DNA from: Melastoma dodecandrum
Taxonomy: Eukaryota > Streptophyta > Magnoliopsida > Myrtales > Melastomataceae
Assembly: GCA_029817715.1 (NCBI GenBank)
Contig: JARUPY010000533.1
Span: forward strand, 3,244,001-3,308,000
Direction: 5' to 3'
DNA: 64,000 nucleotides
Position numbers and translations under genes: made by a program
Notes under the pieces: generated by a model
The model's input: only the letters and a program-made list of their open reading frames with translations
Told to the model about the DNA's origin: nothing
The model's database searches: none
Shown: positions 42,601 through 53,262 of the stretch, in pieces
How positions within the stretch are numbered: position 1 is the stretch's first letter
How the letters are laid out: every line of letters starts with the position of its first letter

Positions 42601-44096
42601 AAAAATTTTATACCTTTTTTTAATCAATTATAATCGTTGTTGGAGACATATTTCCGTCAAGTCTAATTTTAAGTTCCAATTTCAAAGTGGGAGTATTATC
42701 TAGAGTCGTTGCTTCGTTGAATTATCATTATAATCTCTCTATATTCATTCTCCGTCAACCCCTCAATTCTGCATTAGGATAATAATCGAGACACTCAATT
42801 TCACTCGATAAGGATATTGTTAAATTGATTAGTTTATTTTCACAATTGCTTTTTACCCTTTCTTTCTTTTTAACGTATTCTAATTATCATCTTTTTAGGT
42901 TGTTTCCGTTAATTGGTATAAAAAAGTGTTGTATATTCTCGTATCTTAATTAATTTTTGTATTTGATAAAACAGTTTTAAAAAATAAGCGACTATCTCAA
43001 TTCTACAAGTAAATCTGTTTATTATAAATGAAACACAATAAAATTATTATATGTGGCCAACGGCTTAGATGAGTTTTATGGAATTAAATTTTTTTATAAT
43101 ACGAGCGCACACTGCGGTCCAGTCCACAGCAAACATATTATACTCGTCTCATCCACGTTGGAAATACATTCTGCTCTGTACTTCTTGACCTCCCTGATCA
43201 TGAATTTGGAATTATTAGTCCGAATAGGCAGATAATTTAAATTAACGATCGAGTGCGGGGACAATGCTTTGTCGAAAATCTTTTAAGGTATTGGTCCGAT
43301 GGAATGTGACGTTACTTGGCATACAATTTTTCGATACAAAAGGTGTAAACTTTAATTAGGACGAATCAATGGATCCATTAGTAGCTCACGATTGGGAAAG
43401 GACTAAGTGACATTGCCAAACAAACATAAAAACAAAAGAAGAATCCACCCAAACTCATATTATCTAATAATCCAGTAAAAGACCTCGCGACGATGGTAGA
43501 GTGGCTGTGATTCCAAGTCATGACCGACTGATCCGCGAGAAAATTTACGTGACGAGAATGATAAACATCTGAACATACTTTTTTGGCGAAGGCACGGGAT
43601 GAGCTTATTCTAACAAGGATATATTAGAAATTCTCATCGAAAACACGATATAATATGGAAGTACACTGGTTTATTCTTTAATGAAAAGGGAAAAAAATGG
43701 ACGCCCAAAAAAGCCGAAGCCAGATAACTTCTAAAGATGAAAGAAAAAGCAGGAGGTGGTCCTTTCCATTTATGCCAAAGGAGTTCCCATTTTTGCTAAA
43801 GGTTTGAGAGAACACGAAAGGGAAGTTGGCGGTTCCATCGTTGAAGGGCCACTGTCTTCAACTCTCTATATTTATTTCCACTCCCTGTAGAATTATTAGG
43901 TGGAAAATACAATAGCAATGCACACACGATGACCTTAAGCTGTGTAGACACGCACTAAATGAGATTAATTACTTCCTTAGATAACAACCCATACAATATC
44001 AATCCCTTCACCATCGCTTCACCATCGCTTGGCCTTATTGAAATTGGAGTGCTCAAATCTCAGCTCGCATTTCCTCAATGGTTCCATCCGAATTTC
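39608..44096. other. gene-poor stretch
   Basis: About 4.5 kb with no supported gene. At 40300-41750 the GC content rises and overlapping open frames exist on both strands (for example minus 41693-41133), but none matches a family and the frames contradict one another, so I leave them out. The rest is AT-rich with homopolymer runs (a C-run near 42508). Confidence 0.5.
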
Positions 44097-44108
44097 TTTT
44101 TTTTTTTT

Positions 44109-44460
44109 GCTAAATTAGCAAATATATCATGTACTATACCCATTTTTCCGATCTATCCCATCATTTGAAATGTATCGTACAGTAACCCCACCTTAAGACG
44201 TTACTTCGACGTTATCCTCCGTTAGGTCCCATCTTGATGGAGTCCGAATGTCGCACACGTGACTCTAACACCGTTAAAATATAACGACCAAATTAGCAAA
44301 TATATCCTGTACTATACCCCATTCTTCCGATCTATCCCGTCGTTTGAAACGTATCGTAGAGTAACCCCAACTTAAGACGTTACTTCGACGTTATCCTCCG
44401 TTAGGTCCCATCTTGACGGAATCCGACGTGTCGCACACGTGATTCTGACGCCGTTAAAAT
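44109..44460 (+). repeat. tandemly duplicated left terminal repeat of the Pack-type element
   Basis: Two direct copies of about 175-180 bp. Each contains AATTAGCAAATATATC, CTATCCC, ACGTTACTTCGACGTTATCC and GTTAAAATATAAC. They match the complement of 45095-45262. Confidence 0.88.
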
Positions 44461-44565
44461 ATAACCGATGGCCAAATCCGATCACCGAAAAACCTAATTT
44501 CTCCACAATCCGATCTAAAAACCTAATTTCTCCACCTTTCCCTTTCTCACCCTACCCCACACCCA

Positions 44566-44925
44566 CGCTCCGTGTTGCTAAGGCCTGCGAGGCATTCATG
44601 GAATTGGTTGACGCCAGTGGTTACCCTGTGGCAATAATGCCTTCTGCCAAAGGACTCGTCTGTGAACAACACCCTCAATTCATTGGGACCTACTGGGGAA
44701 CAGTGAACACTGTTTTTTCCTCAAGAAGGAAAAAGTGATTATTGTCCATCCAGACAGGGTGGTCGTGGCTAACGGCCCTACTTTCGAATGTGTCCTTATG
44801 AAGGATTTCCTCAGCTCCCTTGCTAAGAAGATCAATTTCAATGGTACTGCCCATGAAAACTATCGTCGTATATACATTCCCGATGGCATCCCCCTCAGAT
44901 GTGATCCTAAGGAACCTCTAAGAGT
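44566..44925 (+). pseudogene. PDC: captured pyruvate decarboxylase fragment
   Basis: Two adjoining frames read the central domain of plant pyruvate decarboxylase: ACEAFMELVDASGYPVAIMP, then HPQFIGTYWGTVNT, and after a jump VIIVHPDRVVVANGP and LMKDFLSSLAKKI, with ENYRRIYIPDGIPL and PKEPLRV. About 28 codons normally found between the two blocks are missing, and the frame changes at about 44715-44738. No thiamine-diphosphate-binding part is included, so no enzyme can be made. Confidence 0.87.
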
Positions 44926-45029
44926 GGGAAAGAATACGAAATTGACAGCCGGGGGTTTATTTCATTCTTTCCTCAAAAGGTTTAGGGGCTCGAGCTAATT
45001 TTGGACTCTGTGGATCTTTTACATTTTTG

Positions 45030-45275
45030 GCTTAATTAGCAATTCTGTCATGTACTTTTTCCATTTTTTCCGATCTATCCTATCGTTCGGCTAACGGTGA
45101 TTTTTAACGCCATCATAGACACGTATGTAACACGTCGGACTCCGTCAAGATGGGACCTAACGGAGGATAACGTTGAAGTAACGTCTTAAGTTGGGGTTAC
45201 TGTACGATACGTTTCAAACGACGGGATAGATCGAAAAAATGGGGTATAGTGCTGGATAAAATTGATAATAATGCC
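45030..45275 (-). repeat. right terminal repeat of the Pack-type element, itself with foldback ends
   Basis: Reverse complement of the left repeats for about 180 bp. Its inner border also carries a forward copy of the terminal sequence (TTAGCAATTCTGTCATGTAC, TCCGATCTATCC at 45038-45085), so this 245-bp block alone has the shape of a MITE. Confidence 0.78.
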
Positions 45276-45393
45276 TTTTTTTTTTTACTGTTGGTTGTGA
45301 AGTAAGAGAGTCAAATTAGGAGTTTCGCTTGCATCATCCAATATCCAATCATTGGCAAGGGTTTCTTGGATTAAATATTATTTTGTTTGGGCC

Positions 45394-45400
45394 TATAAAA
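45394..45400 (+). promoter_or_regulatory. TATA box of the CLE gene
   Basis: TATAAAA lies 75 bp upstream of the CLE ATG and about 120 bp downstream of the Pack-type element. Confidence 0.7.
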
Positions 45401-45468
45401 CCATAAGAATCGCTTCAGAGTGTGCCGCATAATGAGAAGCTAGAAGTCTTTAGGGTTTCGGTAATCAT

Positions 45469-45732
45469 ATGGGTGCCTCAAAATCGCTGGTGTGCCTGGT
45501 CCTCGTGATGCTTCTGGGGTTGGTTCCAGGGTTCGAGGAAGGAGATTTCAGGAAGACGAGAAGCCACGGGAAGATGCTGGCGAGTTACGAAGGCTTGAGA
45601 CGATGGGTGTCGGAGAGATCGACGAGAGGTTTTAGGTGTGCTGGATCCACGAACGGCGGACACCATGACGCGACAGAAAGGCTGAGTCCTGGAGGTCCCG
45701 ACCCTCAGCACCACTCCTTGGGTCACTCGTGA
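45469..45732 (+). CDS. CLE: CLE signalling peptide precursor (87 aa)
   Basis: A single-exon frame. Residues 1-22 form a signal peptide (LVCLVLVMLLGLVPG). A variable basic region follows, and the C-terminus holds the 12-residue CLE motif RLSPGGPDPQHH at residues 71-82, with five residues after it. This motif type matches the Arabidopsis CLE1-CLE7 group, which give R-type peptides perceived by leucine-rich-repeat receptor kinases in roots and meristems. The Pro and Gly positions that are hydroxylated and needed for activity are all present. Length and single-exon structure fit the family. Confidence 0.95.
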   Translation: MGASKSLVCLVLVMLLGLVPGFEEGDFRKTRSHGKMLASYEGLRRWVSERSTRGFRCAGSTNGGHHDATERLSPGGPDPQHHSLGHS

Positions 45733-47781
45733 TGCGAGTCTGCTGCCACGTTTATGTAAAAGGGTTAGGCAAAGCCGGAATTTGTATGGTGGGGACGGAT
45801 CCGAATGGAAACATTGTACCGAAGTTCATGAAATAATTCTCCGAGGGAATGCGAAGTGTCACTCTTCATGTTTGTGCAAAATGTAATGGTTGTACGGGAT
45901 TTTTTAGAAGGTCCGAAGCCGATTGGAGTTGAAGTTGTAGCTTCAGCATGATCGTTAGAAACAATGGCGGTCATCGGAAAAGAGGATGGATATCACCTTA
46001 TAAGATAATTTTAAACCAAAAGTCCGACAACCCGTGATCAATTTGGAACGTGAAAACGTGAAAAATGAATAATTTTCGCTGTCATCGTGAGAAAAGAGGT
46101 CCAATTTAGGTTTCTACCTTTCCCGACTCTCCTACGATCCCCAGAAGGAATTTATTAATAGGTGTTGTTTGGTGGAGTAAAAGGAATGTATTTCGTTAAA
46201 CATCCATCCACCACATAATCAAATCAATTTTCCTGTAAATATTAATTAATTATATAACTGGTTATATTCAAATCAACTAATGTATATCTTGACTAAAAAT
46301 CCACCCACCAAATAATCACATTGTCAAAGGCTAAACGTGTTAACTGCACATCCTGAAACTAAGTGGATGCTTGAAAATTTCTAACCCACTTCTATTTTCA
46401 TTAATTCTTTCGAGTCTTTTCATTCTGTCTCTTCCTTTCCTCCTGCGCCTTCTTCTTATTAATTATGTGAAGATTCATCCTTTTTTTTTTTACCATTTTC
46501 TGTGTTCTTCCTTTTGTTAATATTGTCATGACTTATTTCACAAGCTTTTTAAGCTGTTTGATTCGTGAAGGCCAATACATTTTAAGCTTCTCAGGATTAA
46601 GATATGAAATGAGAAGTTATTTTCGATGAAAAATTTCTTGGTTTTTGGGTGTTTTGTTTTAGCCCGTGATGTGAATATTTGATGATTTTTTGTACTTGAA
46701 TTGGCTCTATCATTATTCTAACATTAGAATTAGAGATTAATCGTTGTTTGAATAAATTTTGTGTCTTTTTCCCTAAGAATTATAAATGGTTTTCATAGTA
46801 AATATTCTTAAATTAGTTTTAATAAAAAAAACTATAGAATGAAGTTAGCTCGGGCGGAGTTACTATTAGATAAGTGTGTCATAGTGACCTAAAATGCGGG
46901 GCATGCTTACAAAAAGAGCATGGGCCTTTCATTTCCGGCCCAACCAGGCCCAAATAAAAACATATTGGATAGATTACTTTAATTGAATATCATATTTACT
47001 GAATGTTTTTTTAATAGTTAAATATTAATTTATCATGAAACAAGAATGCGACAGGACAGAGTCGATCATATCAATCATGGGACTAAGACCTGAAATGTTT
47101 AATACGCGTAGGGACACAAAAAAACAAATGTAAGTGGGGAGATAAAGGATAGCTTTTTCCGAGGCTTCCCTAGTCCTTTCTAATGCGCTTTTAGTTGGGG
47201 TTTGACGGCATGGCATTTAAAAGATGTAATTTAAGACAATTGCTGGCTTACCAACTTTTGGTAATTATAATAAAATAAAACTTGAAAGAAGGAAAAGGGG
47301 GATGACGATGATATGGAGAAGGACAGCCGTCCAGCTGGACAGTAAGGATAAAGGATCTGGGTTTGTGTTCCGAAGATAAGTCTAGAGAGAGAAACATCCC
47401 CTTTAAACAAAAAAAAAAAAAAAAAATCACACGAACAAAAATCTTCCTTTGATTTGATTGTTGATTGTTATTGTTGGGTAAGGGAGGAAGTGGATTTAGG
47501 GAATCAATCCTTGTCCCTGTTTCTGTATCTTATCTCGTATTGTTTGAAATCTGATTTGGGTCCCTGGGGGCAAACTCTGGATCGTTCCGATTGTTTTGTT
47601 CTTTTGTGGGGAATTCTGGATCTGGGGCTGGATTAGGGTTTTGGAGGGGTTTCTTATTAGGAACCCTAATTTAATTTGTGGGTTTGTGGTCGATTCTTTG
47701 GGCGATTTAGGGTTTTTAGCGGGTTTGTTGGAAGGACCTTTTCGGGTTTTTTTTTTTTCTTTTTTGGGTGGTGGTACATGT
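45733..47781. other. intergenic region and probable 5' UTR of the GTE gene
   Basis: No gene is supported in 45733-47400. From about 47450 the sequence becomes T- and G-rich and leads without a stop into the GTE frame. The upstream in-frame part lacks family similarity, so I treat it as leader. A long A-run lies at 47410-47426. Confidence 0.5.
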
Positions 47782-50700
47782 ATGGCTTCTGGGCCAATTG
47801 TCCGTGGAGGTGAGGATGGTGCTGTTAGGGAGAAGCAGAGGTACACTGAAAGCAGGGTTTACACCAGGAAAGCCTTCAAGGGTCCCAGGAAGGCTGATGT
47901 CACGAAGAAGGTTGAGAGGACTGATGGGTTGCCCGAGGTTGCTGAGGTTTCATTTCCGAGTGTTGAGGATAAGGCGGACTTAGTGCCGATGGAGATTTCT
48001 TTGTCGACGACGGCCTCTAGGGAGGAGGCTACGGTTTCGGTCCCCAGTGGGGAGAATAGCATGTATGTGGGGCCGCAGGATAATTCTTGGCCGACTGTCA
48101 CCTCCGAGGGGAGGGCTGCAGCTTCAGTTCCGAGCAGGGAGAATAACGCAGATGTGGGGCTGAATGAACCAACTGTGTCCTCCGAGGAGGCTGCAGTTTT
48201 GGTTCAGAGCAGGGGGAAGGATGCGGAAGTAAGGCCAATGTTGGTTTCTTTGCCAACAGTGGCCTCCGAGGAGGAGGTGGTAATGTTGGCCCCTAACAGC
48301 AACAATAACGTGGATGTAGGGCCAAAGGAGGTTTCTTTGCCGACGGTGGCCTCTGAGGAGGAGGCTGCGCTTTCAGTCCCAAGCGATGAGAATAACGGGG
48401 ATGCAGGTCCACAGGAGGTTTCTGTACCAATGGCAGTGAATGAAGAGGCTGCAGTTTCAGTTCGGGGTGGCGAGGATAATGTGGACAGTGGGCTGACGAA
48501 GTTTTCTTTGCCGATGGTGGCCTCTGGGGAGGAGGCTGCTGTTTCAGTTCATGTGAATAATATGGATGCAGTGCGACCCATGGAGTTTCCTTTACCAACG
48601 GCAGTCTCTGTGGTTTTGGATTCGAGTGTTGAGAATAACGTGGACGTAAGACCGATGGAGGTTTCTTTGCCGACAGTGGCCTCTGAGGAGGAGGCTACTG
48701 TTCCAGTTCCGAGTGGTGAGAATAATGTGGACGTAGTAAGACCCATGGAGGTTTCTTTGCCGACGGTGGCCTTTGAAGAAGAGGCTGCAGTTTCGGTTCC
48801 GAGTGGAGAGAATAACATGTACGTGAGACCGATGGTGGCCTCTGAGGAGGAGGCTATGGTTTCGGTTCCAAATGGTGAGAATAATGTGGACATAGGGCCG
48901 AAGGAGTTTTCTTTGACGACGGTGGCTTCTGAAGAGGAGGCTGCTTTGACGACTCAGCCGCCTCCGTTTTCCCCACTGCTACAACCACCAACATTGTCAC
49001 CACAGCCACAGCCGCCTATCACCTCAGTTGTAGTTGACGTTGTCTCGGATGAGACTATGGCAGAGCAGTTAAACGATTCCATTAATGTCCCTAATGAGGC
49101 TGTTGTTGAGCAGCTGCCAGTTGTCAACAATGTCTCTGACGAGACTATTGTGGAACGTCTACCTGCTATGAATGAGGTTTCAGATGATACTGTTGTGGGG
49201 GAACAGGAAGAGCCTTCAGTCCCAAGCACTCGGGGTCCGCCTTCTGGTAATGGGGCCGTTGTGAACTTGAGTTGGGACAGTAAAGTTAAGGTTAACTTAT
49301 TGTCACAGTCAAAACAAGAGATACAGGTGTTGCGGAGGAAGTTTGAGAGTGATCTTGACTTGGTGAGAAATCTGATGAAGAAGATCGAGGAGAAGGAAGG
49401 ACTGCCTGTTGGGTACGGAAATTATCGGCCTTGGGCCAATGATATTGCTGATAATGGATCAAAATTTGTTCACTCCGAGGTCGGTTCTGTGGGGATTACT
49501 CCGAGGGCGAATCCTGCTTATAATCAGCTGAGCGTGTCAGTTTTTGGGAATACTCCCAGACTGATGGATGGAATGGAGAAAGAGAAGCGGACGCCCAAAG
49601 CAAATCAGTTTTACAGGAACTCGGAGTTCTTGCTCGCCAAGGATAAGTTTCCACCTGCCGAGAGTAACAAGAAGTCCAAAACAAATGGGAAAAAGAAAGG
49701 TGGGGAGGCTAAAAGCGGTTTCGGGACTGGCTCTAAATTTTATAAGAGTTGCAGCTCTTTGCTGGAGCGACTTATGAAGCATCAGTATGGTTGGGTTTTC
49801 AACACTCCGGTTGATGTAAAGGGACTCGGGTTGCACGATTATTTTACCATAATTAAGCATCCCATGGACTTGGGTACGATCAAGTCGAGATTAAGTAGGA
49901 ATTTGTACAAGTCTCCCTTGGATTTTGCTGAAGATGTAAGGCTTACATTTCACAATGCAATGACATACAACCCTAAAGGGCAAGATGTTCATTTCATGGC
50001 GGAGGTTCTGTTGAAGATGTTTGAGGATAAGTGGCCAGCGATCGAGTCAGACTATAACCGCGAAGTCCGATTTGGATTGGACTACGAGATGGGTCTACCT
50101 ACACCAACATCAAGAAATATACCATTTCTTCCACCACCTCTTGACTTGAGAAGGGTGTTGGACAGGTCAGATTCGATGGCAGTTCCCACTCCTAAGCCGG
50201 TAAGTGTTACACCCTCTGGTAGGACGCCTGTACCAAAGAAGCCAAAAGCAAAGGATTCTCAAAAAAGAGACATGACCTACGATGAGAAACAGAAACTCAG
50301 TACAAACCTCCAGAATCTGCCTTCTGAGAAGTTAGACAATATAGTGCAGATTATTAAGAAAAGTAATTCACAGCTTTTCCAACACGATGATGAGATTGAG
50401 GTTGACATCGACAGTGTCGATACCGAAACTTTATGGGAGCTTGATAGGTTTGTTACTAACTACAAGAAGAGTTTGAGCAAGAACAAAAGGAAAGCGGAGC
50501 TTGCTATGCAGGCCAGAGCAGCAGCAGCTCAGCGGAATATTCAGAATATGGTAATGTTCTGTAGACAACACATGTTCATTATTTGATGTATGAGTATGTA
50601 TTTTGACTGATGCATCCTATGTTTTTTAGGAGCCAGCTGTTGTAGTGGTTGATGCACCATCCAGAGTGAATACAGGTTGAGATATTTATAATTCTGTCTT

Positions 50701-51080
50701 TTTCACAGATGGTTGAGTTGTGTATGTAGCTTAATTGAATATTGGAAATGAATCCGTCTACAGGTGAAAAGAGGGTATCATCTTCTTTTCCTACCCCTGT
50801 TGAAGCACCCGTCCCCAATTCTAGTAGGTTGACAAGTTCAAATTCATCAAGCAGCGACTCTGATTCTTCCTCGAGTGGTAAGACAGTAGTTTTTCCTTTG
50901 ATAATTCAAATCATATAATATCATTGATGAAATGTAGTAGTTAATATTAGATGCTCCATTGGTGCCAGTTTTTTTTTTCTCCTTTTAAACCCTAACTTCT
51001 CCAATGTAAACGCATTTCCAGATTCGGATATGGATAGCTCGTCGGCCTCAGGTTCTGATGCTGGGCAATCACCGGGTTGA
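47782..51080 (+). CDS. GTE: GTE-type BET bromodomain transcription factor (995 aa)
   Basis: Exons 47782-50550, 50630-50675, 50764-50877 and 51022-51080 join in phase with GT-AG introns. The start MASGPIVRGG resembles GTE4. Residues about 68-395 are a Val/Ser/Glu repeat region. Residues about 650-760 are the bromodomain (LMKHQYGWVFNTPVD, IIKHPMDLGTIKSRL, FHNAMTYNPKGQDVHFMA, with the acetyl-lysine-binding Asn in YNP). Residues about 825-905 are the NET/ET domain (MTYDEKQKLSTNLQNLP, VDTETLWELDRFVTNYKK). A Ser-rich acidic tail closes the protein. GTE proteins read acetylated histones in the nucleus and are linked to cell-cycle control. The protein is longer than Arabidopsis GTE4 (766 aa) mainly because of the N-terminal repeats. 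Confidence 0.94.
47985..48960 (+). repeat. degenerate coding repeat in the GTE N-terminus
   Basis: About a dozen units of 24-30 codons with the pattern VSLPTVASEEEAAVSVPSGE followed by NNVDVGPKE or similar. Unit boundaries at the DNA level (TTTCTTTGCCGAC, GAGGAGGCT, GAGAATAA) recur at irregular 75-90 bp spacing. Confidence 0.88.
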
Positions 51081-52050
51081 TTGAGGTAGTACGACACCTG
51101 TTGATATATTTTCTGATTGTGTGGATCAGGCTGTCATAATGTGGGTTTCTGTGCATTTTTCGCCATTTTCTCCTGCTTGTAAATCCTTTGTGCTGTTATT
51201 TTGTCAACGGGCTTTCTTCTAATCAACCAGTTCGCATACTAATTTCTTGTTGGATTTTTGTCTCCCTGATGTAGTATAGGCACCTTGTTATGCCAAGTGA
51301 GATGATTTGACCATCTATGATAGATGATGTTTCGGTTTTGCACCCAAAAGTCTGGCCCAGTCAATTCTTGTCCTCAGGCTCATCTTCAGTTCTGTCAGCT
51401 ATTTAGCGGTTGCGATCCCTATTCCTGTGTTTGTAGTTTTGGGAAATACCCCATAACTCAAAACATCTTTTCATCAGTTAGGGAAAACTGGGATGCTGCT
51501 CTTCAGTTTGGTTTATGTTTTGCTCCTGATGAACGAATTCAATAGTTGGTTGAACTCCATTGTATGGCAGGTGATAGATGCCATGTCTCAAGCATCTAGG
51601 TAGGAATCTCTGAGTAGATGGCCAGAAGACAAGTCTTCGATGGCACATTTGTAGCATCGACAGTCCGTCTCCGCCACTACCACCACCGCCAGTCATCCTC
51701 CCGCACTGACAGTCCGTCACGCCTTAGAACTTGTACCATATCCGGTAGACGCTGCTGAATGTAGGTTAGAGGTGTTTAGCTTTTTCCCTTGATTTTTTTT
51801 TGGGGGAGGGAGGGGGGGTTTGTCTGCTGTATCGCTACCGATTGATTGCCTTTTTGAGTTAGCAAGCGACGTGTTTTGGAAGCATTTGTGGCTGTTGTCT
51901 TCAAGATTCAGGATTCTTTTTCGTGTAAACAGGGAACAAAAAGATTTGTAATCCCAAAGTCCCACATGCTGTTGCCCGGGAATTATTTCATAAAACACTT
52001 CTTGTCTATAACAAACGTTTAGATTATTACACAAACTAGTGTTCATGCTG
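51081..52050. other. convergent 3' regions of GTE and LEA-like genes
   Basis: T-rich, with no open frame of family type on either strand. A G-run with T-run lies near 51797-51823. Confidence 0.55.
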
Positions 52051-52835
52051 CTACCTTTGCTCTCTTCTTCCACCATACCCCAAGTCGTAGACTACGCTGT
52101 TGTCCTCGGCTTCCCAGAGATCGCTCTTCCCCTTGCCAAACACGAGGTCCTTTGTTGACACGGCTATCTCGACCAGCGCCTCCCCCACAGCACCCAGTAT
52201 CCCTCCAATCTTCCCTTCCTGGGCATGAGCTCCACCATCAGCGCGGTCGTTCTCTTCCTCCTGCACCTCCTCCTCCTGCAACCCGCATATAGTCGATGCA
52301 TTACTTGAACCTCGAGAAAAAGGGGGCGTCAGTAGTTCATCCGTACCTGCCGGTCACGTGTTTCTTCCTCTGTTTTGCCAATAAGCAACTCCTTAGTCCT
52401 CTCGGTGATTCCCATCACGGCATCCTTTGCCGAACCCAAGGTCTTCCCAGCGACCTCCTTCGCGGTATCCTTGACAGAAGAGACCTTCTCTCGAGCACGG
52501 TCAAGCGCATCCTCCTTATCACCACCTTTTGCCTTCCCCGCCGACCCCCGATTCTTCCCCTGATTCTGCGGCGACCCCTCCCCCGACGACTTCTCCCTGT
52601 TGTCGTCCTTTGTCTCGTCTTCAACCTTCACGTCCTTCCCGCCGGGGGTGGGGGGATCCTTCGCCTTCTCCGCCAGGGTCTCGTAGTGGCTGGCCATCTT
52701 CGGCACCAAGTCCTTCTCTACTTCGACTTCGACTTCAACTTCCTTCTTGTTCTTGTTCTTCTTCTTCTTCTTGTCGTTGTTGTTACTACCGTCACCGCCA
52801 ACCTTGTCCTCTCCAGGTTTCTGCCCCGAAGCCAT
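52051..52835 (-). CDS. LEA-like protein, two exons (237 aa)
   Basis: Minus-strand exons 52835-52347 and 52275-52051 join in phase 0 (donor GTACGG, acceptor TTGCAG). The product is highly hydrophilic and rich in Lys, Glu, Asp, Gly and Ala. It has a Lys/Asn run, an EVEVEVEVEKD stretch, and helical 11-mer-like segments (REKVSSVKDTAKEVAGKT, AKDAVMGITERTKELL) typical of group 3 LEA proteins. The C-terminal exon adds a less polar helix (GGILGAVGEALVEIAV). LEA proteins protect membranes and proteins during desiccation. The ATG at 52835 (MASGQKPGED) is chosen because upstream codons look like leader. Confidence 0.8.
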
Positions 52836-53262
52836 TCCCAAGATTGAAGCAAAAGCAGATATATTTTCTGGGACATTCTGGTTGTTTGTCGCCGGTGTTG
52901 GGTTTTGAGACCGACATGTGGGCGGTAGATGCTGCCACGTGGGGCAGAAGGACTCAAACCGCAGTTCAGTCACATAAGTCCCAAGGTTGTCCTCTCATGG
53001 CATGGCCTATGTCAAAAATACAGATAGACATGAAAGGAAAGAACGTATGAACTTATCCTCCGAGGGGGGAGACGCTATTTTATTCGTCCACACCAATTCT
53101 GTCCATCACATTTTCAATGGACATAAAATCATTTAACATGACGATCTAAAGGTTCTTATTCTATGAATTACAGATTTCTGATAAGAATCACGGAATGTGA
53201 AAAATATTACTATCTACTAAATCTGGAAACAATGAGTTCCCGGTTATAAAAGCTTTTGTCCC

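Larger units (their letters stand above)
44109..45275. mobile_element. Pack-type inverted-repeat transposon carrying a pyruvate decarboxylase fragment
   Basis: About 180 bp at the left end (from GCTAAATTAGCAAATATATC) is repeated in inverted orientation at the right end (ending ATTGATAATAATGCC). The shared inner part includes CTATACCC, CGATCTATCCC, TTAAGACGTTACTTC and TCCTCCGTTAGGTCCCATC. The left repeat is present twice in tandem (44109-44282 and 44283-44460). Both ends abut T-runs (44097-44108 and 45276-45286), compatible with a poly-T target duplication such as the 9-bp type of Mutator-like elements, but not proof. No transposase is present, so it is non-autonomous. Confidence 0.78.

Noticed and set aside
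48293..49229. Minus-strand frames opposite the GTE repeat region
   Set aside because: Antisense shadows of the repeated Val/Ser/Glu codons; the plus-strand frame continues into bromodomain and NET domain.
52296..53050. Plus-strand Leu- and Ser/Pro-rich frames
   Set aside because: Antisense of the Lys/Glu-rich LEA-like gene, which has a clean two-exon structure on the minus strand.
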